A DNA stretch of 5,358 nucleotides from an uncultured Erysipelotrichaceae bacterium. GTDB taxonomy: Bacteria; Bacillota_I; Bacilli_A; Erysipelotrichales; Erysipelotrichaceae. The DNA is taken from contig CADCPE010000056.1 of assembly GCA_902803275.1 (NCBI GenBank), forward strand, positions 1-5,358. The letters run 5' to 3'. Under the pieces are notes generated by a model. That model did not search any database. It was not told the origin of the DNA and saw nothing but the letters and a program-made list of their open reading frames with translations. Every line of letters starts with the position of its first letter. The stretch's first letter is position 1. The position numbers and the translations under genes are program-made. Positions 1 through 5,358 of the stretch are shown one piece after another.

Positions 1-1
1 C

Positions 2-715
2 TGTGCGATCGTGATCCTGATCATCTTCAGATATACGAGCGATGTCTATCAGTTTTCTTTGAAAGACTTCGGCTATGAAAAGGAAGACCTCAGAAAGATC
101 TTTTCGATCGGCGTTCCTTTTGCCCTTCAAAGCATGATGTTCGCGATACCTTCGACCTTCATTCAGAGAAAACTGAATGATTTCGGAACAGATGCGGTTG
201 CGGCGTACAGCGCCTATGTGAATATCGATAATCTGTTCTGGTGCTTTTCAAGTGCAGTCAGTACATCGACCATCACCATGGCCGGACAGAATTACGGGAA
301 CCGGAACATATCAAGAGTCAGAAAGATCTTCTATTGTGCATCGATAATGGAGTTTGTCGGCGGGATCTTCTTAGGCGGATTGTTCTACATGATCAAAGAC
401 AAGGCACTGACCCTGTTCACAAATGATCCGAACGTGCTTTCTTTGAGCATAAGAATGCTGACGATAGTGTCGCTCAGCTACTTCACATATACGTTTATTG
501 AATCGGTGTCATCCGTATGCAAAGCCTGCGGAGACGCCAAAGCGATAATGTATATTGCGATCGTCACGATCTGCTTTACCAGGATCGCTTATATCCTGTT
601 CTTTCCGCAACCGGAAGCTCCATATTCGATCTTTGCTTTCCCGCTGTCGTGGACCATCGCCAGCATAACGTATGCGGCATACTTCTTTAGTAACAAAAAA
701 TACCGAAATAAATAG
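2..715 (+). CDS. MATE-family efflux transporter, C-terminal half (5' end outside window)
   Basis: This is the last 237 residues of a multidrug and toxin extrusion (MATE) antiporter. The family is membrane-embedded and exports cationic or drug-like compounds in exchange for H+ or Na+. The frame is open from base 2 with no credible start, so the gene begins upstream; a full MATE protein has about 450 residues and 12 TM segments, so roughly half is visible. The second MatE repeat is recognisable: an amphipathic loop, then SIGVPFALQSMMFAIPSTF (about residues 35-53), the family-typical GQNYGNRN after a helix (about 95-102), and several further hydrophobic segments ending in a short basic tail (KKYRNK). 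The substrate cannot be told from this half. The gene ends with two adjacent in-frame stops (TAG TAG, 713-718), and the next gene starts 12 bases after the first stop, so the two are probably co-transcribed. Family assignment is firm; the specific role is unknown. Confidence 0.88.
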   Translation, partial: CAIVILIIFRYTSDVYQFSLKDFGYEKEDLRKIFSIGVPFALQSMMFAIPSTFIQRKLNDFGTDAVAAYSAYVNIDNLFWCFSSAVSTSTITMAGQNYGNRNISRVRKIFYCASIMEFVGGIFLGGLFYMIKDKALTLFTNDPNVLSLSIRMLTIVSLSYFTYTFIESVSSVCKACGDAKAIMYIAIVTICFTRIAYILFFPQPEAPYSIFAFPLSWTIASITYAAYFFSNKKYRNK

Positions 716-727
716 TAGAATAAAGGC

Positions 728-3154
728 ATGGACACAGCATTATCCCTGATTGTTATCGCAAGTTTACCTATCATGGCAAGCCTCATCTTGCAGCTTGTTT
801 TTACCGGTAAAAAATACAAGGATGTCCCTTATATAAAGAAACAGATCATCGCCGGAATCGTTTTCGGTCTGCTTGCCATACTGGCGACCGAATACGGCGT
901 ACCGTTCAACGGAGCCATCATCAACGTCCGTGATTCAGCGCCGCTTTGCGCCGGACTGATCTTCGGTCCGTGGGCCGGTATCATCTCAGGGGTCATCGGC
1001 GGTGTCGAAAGGTGGTTCTGTGTCTACTGGGGTGGAGGCTACTATACCAGAACGGCGTGCTCGATCGCTACAGTCACATCCGGTCTTCTGGCGGCTGTAA
1101 CCAGAAAAAGACTTTTTGATGACAAAAGCCCGAACTATGATCACGCCATGGTCGCCGCTGCGGTTGCGGAATCGTTCCACATGCTGATGATCTTCTTCAC
1201 CAACATCAACGATATAAAAACCGCTTTCAACTATGTTCGCGCCTGCACGATCCCAATGGTCCTGATCAATACCATATCTGTAGGTGTGGCAGTGCTCATA
1301 ACCAAACAGCTGGACAAGCGCCACGCTTTCGATAACGACAAGACACCTTCGATCTCGGTCAAGTTCCTGCATTATCAGATCCTCGTAGTGCTTTTTGCCT
1401 TTATCACCACAACCCTCATCGGCTACGGTATTCAAAAAAGGATCTCAACAGATGATACTCTTGAGCTGCTCAATCTGAGCCTTACGGATGTCGAATCAGA
1501 GATCATCGACCAGGTCGACCAGGCCATCCTGCAAGTAAACCGGCTGGTTGCCAACGATCTTATCGAAGATCCGAATGCCGATCTTGAAAAACTTAAAAAC
1601 AAATATCTGGTCGATGAGATCTGTGTCGTCAACAAAGACGGGATCATAATCGCTTCCTCAGTTGCTGAGGACATCGGATTTGATATGGCAAAAGCCGGTG
1701 AACAGTCGGCTGAATTCATGGTACTTCTGGAAGAAGATGGACCAAACGAAATGGTTCAAGCCTTCATGCCTACCGCAAAAGATCAAACCATATATAAAAA
1801 ATACAGCGGCGTAAAGACACCGACCGGTTTTGTGCAGGTGGCATACGACGGGTATTATATGTCCGATGAGATCAAGGAATCCCTGAAAAGCATCGCTACC
1901 AACCGCCACGTCGGCGAGACCGGTTCACTGCTGGTACTGGACAGAGGATATCAGATCGTTTCCGCCACCAAGGGTTCGCCTCTTGTGACCAACAAGTACT
2001 ACAACGTTGTCGATTACGATACAAACAACGACGAAGAGTACGTCATGTATAACGGATTGCTCAACAACGTAGATTATTACTATATGATCGCCTATGCTGA
2101 AAACTATACCATCCTCGCAGCGATCCCGAAAGACGAAGCCGAATTCTCTAAAGACATGTCGATCTATCTGAATGTCCTGCTGCAGACCGAGGTCTTCGGA
2201 GCGCTGTTCGTAGCTATCTATCTTATTATCAAAAACGGTATCGTTAAAAGCATTCATATGATAAATGACTCGCTTTCAACGATCACTGAAGGCAATCTCG
2301 ATACAGTGGTCGATGTCAGAAACACGAAGGAGTTCTCTTTGCTTTCAGACGGCATCAATACCACGGTCGACGCCTTGAAGAGGTATATCGCCGAAGCCAA
2401 CGAGAGGATCGATACAGAATTGAGATACGCCAAGGAGATCCAGATCTCGGCTTTGCCGACGATCTTTCCGGCTTTTCCTGATCGAAGCGAATTCGATATC
2501 TATGCCATCATGGATCCGGCCAAGGAAGTGGGCGGCGATTTCTATGATTTCTATATGATCGATGATGAAACGCTGGTCTTTCTGATTGCGGATGTTGCCG
2601 GAAAAGGCATACCGGCTTCGCTGTTCATGATGAGAGCCAAGTCCATCATCAAGACCTTTGCGGAAAACAAGATCAATGTCGCTGATATCTTTACCAATGC
2701 CAACTATGAACTGTGTGACGGCAATGATGCAGGCATGTTTGTCACATCCTGGATCGGTTTTCTGAATCTGAGGAGCGGTGAACTCAAATACGCCAACGCC
2801 GGACACAATCCGCCTTTGCTGAGAAGAAAAGACGGCATCTTCGAATATCTGCAGGGTCCGCCTGGTTTTGTCCTGGCAGGCATGGAAGGCGTTGCCTACG
2901 AGGAACAAAGGACCACGCTGGAACCGGGAGATGAGATCTTCCTGTATACTGATGGCGTTGTCGAGGCGACAAACATCGACAAGAAACTCTACGGTGAAGC
3001 AAGACTTCAGGAATGCATCAACGAACACATCGGCGAAGATTCCATGACGCTGTGCGAAAACATCAAACAGGATGTAGAGAATTTCTATGAAGGCGCACCG
3101 CAGTTTGATGATATAACCGAACTCTCATTGCAGTTTAAACATCTCATGAAATAA
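728..3154 (+). CDS. LytS-type/Cache dual-sensor membrane PP2C phosphatase (SpoIIE/RsbU family)
   Basis: An 808-residue membrane Ser/Thr phosphatase. In known RsbU/SpoIIE systems this domain dephosphorylates an anti-sigma-factor antagonist and so frees a sigma factor or another output. Domains in order: a LytS-type 5TM region (about 1-195) with the hallmark stretch NVRDSAPLCAGLIFGPWAG (66-84) and GG-rich follow-on (90-104); a further TM (about 213-233); an extracytoplasmic region (about 240-480) with two Cache-like cores (VDEICVVNKDGIIIASS at 295-311; GETGSLLVLDRGYQIVSATKG, about 396-416); TM (about 484-502); a HAMP-like linker (about 503-555, EGNLD and KEFSLL elements but no canonical proline); then PP2C (about 565-803). 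Metal-binding acidic residues look complete: VGGDFYD (D604, D607), IADVAGKG (D622), YTDG (D742) and FDDIT (D794, D795). The start at 728 keeps the first TM, but the ribosome site is poor (AAAGG only one base away), suggesting translational coupling to the transporter gene. No partner antagonist or anti-sigma gene is visible. Ligands are unknown. Confidence 0.9.
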   Translation: MDTALSLIVIASLPIMASLILQLVFTGKKYKDVPYIKKQIIAGIVFGLLAILATEYGVPFNGAIINVRDSAPLCAGLIFGPWAGIISGVIGGVERWFCVYWGGGYYTRTACSIATVTSGLLAAVTRKRLFDDKSPNYDHAMVAAAVAESFHMLMIFFTNINDIKTAFNYVRACTIPMVLINTISVGVAVLITKQLDKRHAFDNDKTPSISVKFLHYQILVVLFAFITTTLIGYGIQKRISTDDTLELLNLSLTDVESEIIDQVDQAILQVNRLVANDLIEDPNADLEKLKNKYLVDEICVVNKDGIIIASSVAEDIGFDMAKAGEQSAEFMVLLEEDGPNEMVQAFMPTAKDQTIYKKYSGVKTPTGFVQVAYDGYYMSDEIKESLKSIATNRHVGETGSLLVLDRGYQIVSATKGSPLVTNKYYNVVDYDTNNDEEYVMYNGLLNNVDYYYMIAYAENYTILAAIPKDEAEFSKDMSIYLNVLLQTEVFGALFVAIYLIIKNGIVKSIHMINDSLSTITEGNLDTVVDVRNTKEFSLLSDGINTTVDALKRYIAEANERIDTELRYAKEIQISALPTIFPAFPDRSEFDIYAIMDPAKEVGGDFYDFYMIDDETLVFLIADVAGKGIPASLFMMRAKSIIKTFAENKINVADIFTNANYELCDGNDAGMFVTSWIGFLNLRSGELKYANAGHNPPLLRRKDGIFEYLQGPPGFVLAGMEGVAYEEQRTTLEPGDEIFLYTDGVVEATNIDKKLYGEARLQECINEHIGEDSMTLCENIKQDVENFYEGAPQFDDITELSLQFKHLMK

Positions 3155-3171
3155 AAAACGTTCAAAAACTG

Positions 3172-3200
3172 TTGCACAGAGCACCATGATTTGTTAGTAT
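3172..3200 (+). promoter_or_regulatory. Candidate extended -10 promoter for the permease leader
   Basis: TTGCAC (3172-3177) and TAGTAT (3195-3200) are separated by exactly 17 bases, and a TG sits one base before the -10 hexamer (3192-3193), making an extended -10 element. The -35 matches consensus only in TTG and the -10 in 4 of 6 positions, so this is moderate support. Start of transcription would fall near 3207, directly at the 5' foot of the first leader hairpin. Only 35 bases separate the terminator stem from the permease start, too little for another promoter plus ribosome site, so a promoter upstream of the hairpins is needed. Confidence 0.45.
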
Positions 3201-3209
3201 AGAAAAAAT

Positions 3210-3237
3210 GAGTTTTGTTCCGGAGGAACAGAAACTT
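3210..3237 (+). promoter_or_regulatory. Leader hairpin 1 (sequesters a GGAGG ribosome site)
   Basis: Inverted repeat with an inner stem GTTCC (3217-3221) / GGAAC (3225-3229) around a GGA loop, a 1x2 internal loop, and an outer stem AGTTT (3211-3215) / AAACT (3232-3236), extendable by a G-U pair. The GGAGG at 3222-3226, the only strong Shine-Dalgarno match before the ATG at 3238, lies in its loop and 3' arm. It would form at the very 5' end of a transcript starting near 3207. It does not match any riboswitch consensus I know. Confidence 0.5.
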
Positions 3238-3264
3238 ATGAAGAAGAAGATGAAGTTCTCCGGA
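3219..3264 (+). promoter_or_regulatory. Candidate antiterminator pairing, exclusive with hairpin 1 and the terminator
   Basis: TCCGGAG (3219-3225) is the exact reverse complement of CTCCGGA (3258-3264). After one bulged G (3226), AAC (3227-3229) also pairs with GTT (3255-3257), giving 10 base pairs closing a loop of about 25 bases. This uses the inner arms of hairpin 1 and the whole 5' arm core of the terminator, so it cannot coexist with either. That is the expected geometry of an attenuation switch. The pairing is visible in the sequence; its use in the cell is inferred. Confidence 0.45.
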
Positions 3265-3315
3265 TCGGGAGAACTTTTCTTTACAGCTCATTTGAAAAAA
3301 GGGGAAAAAATATGA
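3238..3315 (+). CDS. Possible small leader ORF (25 codons), ATGA overlap with permease start
   Basis: A short reading frame starting MKKKMKFSGSGELFF with 25 residues, lysine-rich, preceded by GGAGG at 3222-3226 (11 bases away, a little long). The same frame is open from an upstream ATG at 3208, which would give 35 residues but lacks a ribosome site and would lie at the predicted 5' end of the transcript. The frame passes straight through the terminator hairpin, and its TGA (3313-3315) overlaps the permease ATG (3312-3314) as ATGA, the usual arrangement for translational coupling. It resembles no protein I know. An open frame this short can arise by chance, so treat it as a candidate leader peptide only. 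Confidence 0.3.
   Translation: MKKKMKFSGSGELFFTAHLKKGEKI
3253..3282 (+). terminator. Intrinsic terminator in the permease leader (candidate attenuator)
   Basis: A perfect 9-bp stem, AAGTTCTCC (3253-3261) / GGAGAACTT (3268-3276), with a 6-base loop and followed by TTTTCTTT (3275-3282, partly in the stem). The hairpin ends 35 bases before the permease start. It could act as the late 3' terminator of the phosphatase gene, which has no other terminator, or as an attenuator for the permease. The upstream candidate promoter and the competing antiterminator pairing favour attenuation, but both roles could apply. Confidence 0.7.
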
Positions 3316-4736
3316 CTGTCAAAAACACAAGGATCGGGTACTTGCCGGATGAAGTACCAAGTTTAGGAAGGCTGTTACTTTACGCACTTCAGCAGGTAAT
3401 CGTAATGTTTCCAGCCACTATCACTGTCGCATTAATCACAGGGTTTCAAGTCTCCACTACCATTTTCGCTTCTGGACTTGCAACCCTGTGTTTTATTTTG
3501 ATCACCAAAGGAAGGATCCCTTTATACTACGGATCATCGTTTTCCTACCTTTCTGCAGTCAGTGCCATGGCGCTGGCCGAAGGAAGTCAAGAGCAGATCG
3601 CTTCCTGGCAGGCTACCGGTATCCTTCCTGCCGAGCTGATCTCCAAGGCCCAGTTCGGCATCATGATGTCCGGCTTTGTCTCGATCGCTGCCGGCATCAT
3701 TGCCAAAAGATCCGGTGTAGATAAGATCGAAAAATTCCTGCCGGCTTCGATCACCGGATCGGTATCGATGGTCATCGGATTGACATTGGCTGGTAGTGCC
3801 ATGTCCGATTTTGTCGGTATCGGAAACGCTGTTAACGGCATGATTGTAGAAAAAGGAAGCACGCAGGCAGCGATGTGGCTGATGATAGGGCTGATCACTT
3901 TCCTATCAACCTGTCTATATGCAAGATACCTGAAAGGATTGCTTAGCCAGCTTCCACTGCTTCTTGGTGTGCTGAGCGGTTGTGCGGCAGCCTTAATCAT
4001 ACATCTGGTTTTCGGAATAAACTTTTTCAGAAGCGTACCGCCCGAGGCGCTGGCCGCTTCTTCTTTCAGGCTGGGCAATGGAAATATCTTTGCCTTGCCG
4101 GCTTTCACCCTGCCGAAATTCTCGTGGAACGCACTGGCAGGGATCATGCCGATAGCGATCGCAACCATTCCGGAATCGACTGCCCATATGTATCAGCTGG
4201 ATATCTACGTAAATGATCTGGCAAAAGAGAAGAAGGCAAAAAGATATGATCTGATCCCGCTGCTGGGAGACAATCTGGTCGGAGACGGCCTGTGCGATAT
4301 GATATCAGGATTTGTAGGAGGACCTGCCGGTACCAACTATGGCGAAAACATCTCAACGATGGCGATCACCAGGGTGTTCTCGGTAAGAGTGCTCGGTGTT
4401 GCTTCGATCATTGCGATGATCATATCCTGTTTCACGCCTTTGATCAGAATCATCTACGGAATACCTTTGGCCGTGATAGGCGGTATCGAAGTGTACTGTT
4501 TCGGTGCGATCGCTGCACAAGGGATTGCGATTCTTATCGATAAAGGCGTTTCGATGTTTGACTCAAAGAACATCGCCGTCATCGCCCTCATCTGCATTGT
4601 CGGTTTAGGTGGTCAATACACGTTCGGCGGAACGATCCCGCTTTTCAATATCGGTGTTCCTTGCGTCGCCTGCGCCGCCATATCGGGAATTATTCTGAAT
4701 CTTCTCTTGACTATCAGTGACAAGAAAATAAATTAG
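3312..4736 (+). CDS. NCS2-family nucleobase permease (uracil/xanthine type, UraA-like signature)
   Basis: A 474-residue polytopic membrane protein of the NCS2 nucleobase symporter family, which takes up uracil, xanthine or related bases with H+. Family features in order: QQVIVMFPAT in TM1 (27-36, where relatives have QH..AMF.AT); IPLYYGSSFSYL (69-80), the TM3 substrate strand; PESTAH in TM8 (E288 and H292, the same four-residue spacing as E241/H245 in UraA); GDGLCDMISGFVGGP (324-338) and TNYGENISTMAITR (341-354), whose Y343-G344-E345 matches the UraA YGE uracil-binding triad. Xanthine carriers usually have FAQN or FSQN there, so by signature this is nearer uracil carriers, although the gene downstream is guaB. 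The start is supported by AAGGGG seven bases upstream. Length is normal to slightly long, with a longer TM8-TM10 linker than UraA. Expression is probably controlled by the leader hairpins just upstream. Family sure, substrate open. Confidence 0.93.
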   Translation: MTVKNTRIGYLPDEVPSLGRLLLYALQQVIVMFPATITVALITGFQVSTTIFASGLATLCFILITKGRIPLYYGSSFSYLSAVSAMALAEGSQEQIASWQATGILPAELISKAQFGIMMSGFVSIAAGIIAKRSGVDKIEKFLPASITGSVSMVIGLTLAGSAMSDFVGIGNAVNGMIVEKGSTQAAMWLMIGLITFLSTCLYARYLKGLLSQLPLLLGVLSGCAAALIIHLVFGINFFRSVPPEALAASSFRLGNGNIFALPAFTLPKFSWNALAGIMPIAIATIPESTAHMYQLDIYVNDLAKEKKAKRYDLIPLLGDNLVGDGLCDMISGFVGGPAGTNYGENISTMAITRVFSVRVLGVASIIAMIISCFTPLIRIIYGIPLAVIGGIEVYCFGAIAAQGIAILIDKGVSMFDSKNIAVIALICIVGLGGQYTFGGTIPLFNIGVPCVACAAISGIILNLLLTISDKKIN

Positions 4737-4744
4737 TCTATAAT
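4717..4744 (+). promoter_or_regulatory. Candidate sigma-A promoter for guaB, inside the permease 3' end
   Basis: GTGACA (4717-4722, 5 of 6 to consensus) and a perfect TATAAT (4739-4744) are spaced by 16 bases. The -35 lies in the last codons of the permease and the -10 just after its TAG. Transcription would begin near 4751, giving a very short 5' leader of about 17 bases that carries only the ribosome site. No terminator separates the permease from guaB, so guaB could also be reached by read-through. Confidence 0.65.
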
Positions 4745-4767
4745 ATAGTTAATTCAGGAGGGTTATA

Positions 4768-5358
4768 ATGGCAAAATTAATGAACGAAGTATCACACACA
4801 TTCAATGAATATCTGCTTATACCGGGTCATACCACCAAGAAATGTGTACCGGATAACGTCAGCTTGAAAACACCTCTGGTGCGTTTCAAGAAAGGAAGCA
4901 AACCGTCTCTCACCATGAATATTCCGATGACTTCTGCGATTATGCAGTCAGTGTCCGGAAACAGACTTGCTGTCGCTCTGGCTGCCGAAGGAGGCGTCTC
5001 GTTCATCTTTGGAGCTCAACCGATCGAGTCACAGGCTTCCATGGTTGAAAGAGCCAAGTCATATAAAGCCGGGTTTGTTCCAAGCGACTCAAACGTCAAG
5101 CCGGATGATACGCTGGCTGATGTCTTGAGAATAAAAGAAGAAAACAACCACTCGACATTCGCAGTAACCGATGATGGAACAAGATACGGAAAGCTGTTGG
5201 GTATCGTGACTTCGAGAGATTACCGCATTTCTCGAACTCCGTTGAATGCCAAGGTTTCAGAATTCATGACCCCGTTAGATAAACTCATTACTGCCCAGGA
5301 TGGTATCAGCCTCTCTGATGCGAACGACATCATCTGGGATCACAAGCTGAACACTCTC
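4768..5358 (+). CDS. guaB: IMP dehydrogenase, N-terminal 197 residues (3' end outside window)
   Basis: Inosine-5'-monophosphate dehydrogenase oxidises IMP to XMP with NAD+, the committed step to GMP, in the cytosol. The start is fixed by AGGAGGG (4756-4762) five bases before the ATG, with no other good candidate. The visible part shows the first strands of the TIM barrel: HTFNEYLLIPG (10-20, equivalent to the family's TFDDVLL.P), NIPMTSAIMQSVSGNRLAVALA (about 51-72), EGGVSFIF (74-81 region) and a QA..V helix. The CBS regulatory insert follows: about 100-150 with FAVTDDGT (121-128) and GKLLGIVTSRDY (131-142), and a second CBS starting at EFMTPLDKLITA (155-166). The frame stays open to the window end; the catalytic cysteine loop and flap lie beyond it. 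The TFNEYLLIPG, SAIMQSVSG and FIFGAQPIESQ wording is not that of the common Bacillus or E. coli GuaB but of a distinct subfamily that includes some clostridia-like bacteria and a trichomonad enzyme. Confidence 0.95.
   Translation, partial: MAKLMNEVSHTFNEYLLIPGHTTKKCVPDNVSLKTPLVRFKKGSKPSLTMNIPMTSAIMQSVSGNRLAVALAAEGGVSFIFGAQPIESQASMVERAKSYKAGFVPSDSNVKPDDTLADVLRIKEENNHSTFAVTDDGTRYGKLLGIVTSRDYRISRTPLNAKVSEFMTPLDKLITAQDGISLSDANDIIWDHKLNTL

Noticed and set aside
716..721. TAGAAT as a -10 promoter element for the phosphatase gene
   Set aside because: It would place transcription start at or after the ATG at 728, and no -35 is found in the A-rich stretch about 17 bases upstream.
2345..3028. A 227-codon open frame on the minus strand
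   Set aside because: It lies fully inside the catalytic domain of the phosphatase, whose motifs are clear on the + strand; the antisense frame has no recognisable domain and no ribosome site. The same applies to the minus-strand frames at 986-1435 and 3587-4168.
3211..3236. PyrR binding loop in hairpin 1
   Set aside because: The UCCGGAG stretch resembles part of the UCCNGNGAGG consensus, but the last bases differ and the stem does not close the required hexaloop.
3155..3311. Guanine/adenine (purine) riboswitch before the permease
   Set aside because: The conserved core and loop-loop kissing elements of the purine aptamer are absent, and the space before the terminator is too small.
4707..4744. 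TTGACT (4707-4712) as the -35 of the guaB promoter
   Set aside because: The distance to TATAAT would be 26 bases, far beyond the usual 16-18; GTGACA at 4717 is spaced correctly.
1..5358. CRISPR arrays, tRNA or rRNA genes, insertion sequences, attachment sites
   Set aside because: No spaced direct repeats, tRNA-like cloverleaf or rRNA sequence, transposase or integrase reading frames, or terminal inverted repeats were seen; the window is nearly all coding sequence.

Overview
The window reads as part of a chromosome of a Bacillota-type (low to mid G+C, Gram-positive) bacterium, possibly a Clostridia or Erysipelotrichia relative. The support is the AGGAGG-type ribosome sites, an intrinsic terminator, an RsbU/SpoIIE-type phosphatase, and an IMP dehydrogenase of a particular subfamily. 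The lineage is an inference from protein style; no rRNA or other marker gene is present. Everything credible is on the + strand, and coding density is high: four protein genes (the first and last cut by the window edges) and one 157-base intergenic region.

Layout. (1) 2-715: the C-terminal half of a MATE-family multidrug/cation antiporter. (2) 728-3154: an 808-residue membrane phosphatase with a LytS-type multi-TM sensor, an extracytoplasmic Cache-like sensor, a degenerate HAMP linker and a complete PP2C (SpoIIE/RsbU) catalytic domain. It starts 12 bases after the transporter gene. (3) 3155-3311: an intergenic leader holding a candidate extended -10 promoter, a 5' hairpin, an intrinsic terminator and a perfectly readable alternative (antiterminator) pairing. 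A 25-35 codon ORF runs through the terminator and ends in an ATGA overlap with the next start codon. (4) 3312-4736: an NCS2 nucleobase permease with UraA-type signature residues. (5) 4768-5358: the first 197 codons of an IMP dehydrogenase (guaB), with its own candidate promoter inside the 3' end of the permease gene.

How the genes fit together. The permease and guaB form a nucleobase uptake and GMP synthesis pair, although the permease's signature resembles uracil carriers more than xanthine carriers. The transporter and phosphatase probably share a transcript. The phosphatase should pass an external or membrane signal to a partner-switching (anti-sigma/antagonist) system that is not in this window.

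Most worth a second look are the permease leader, which looks like a transcription attenuator of no class I recognise; the dual-sensor phosphatase; and the GuaB N-terminus, which closely resembles, from memory, the IMP dehydrogenase of the protozoan Tritrichomonas foetus.
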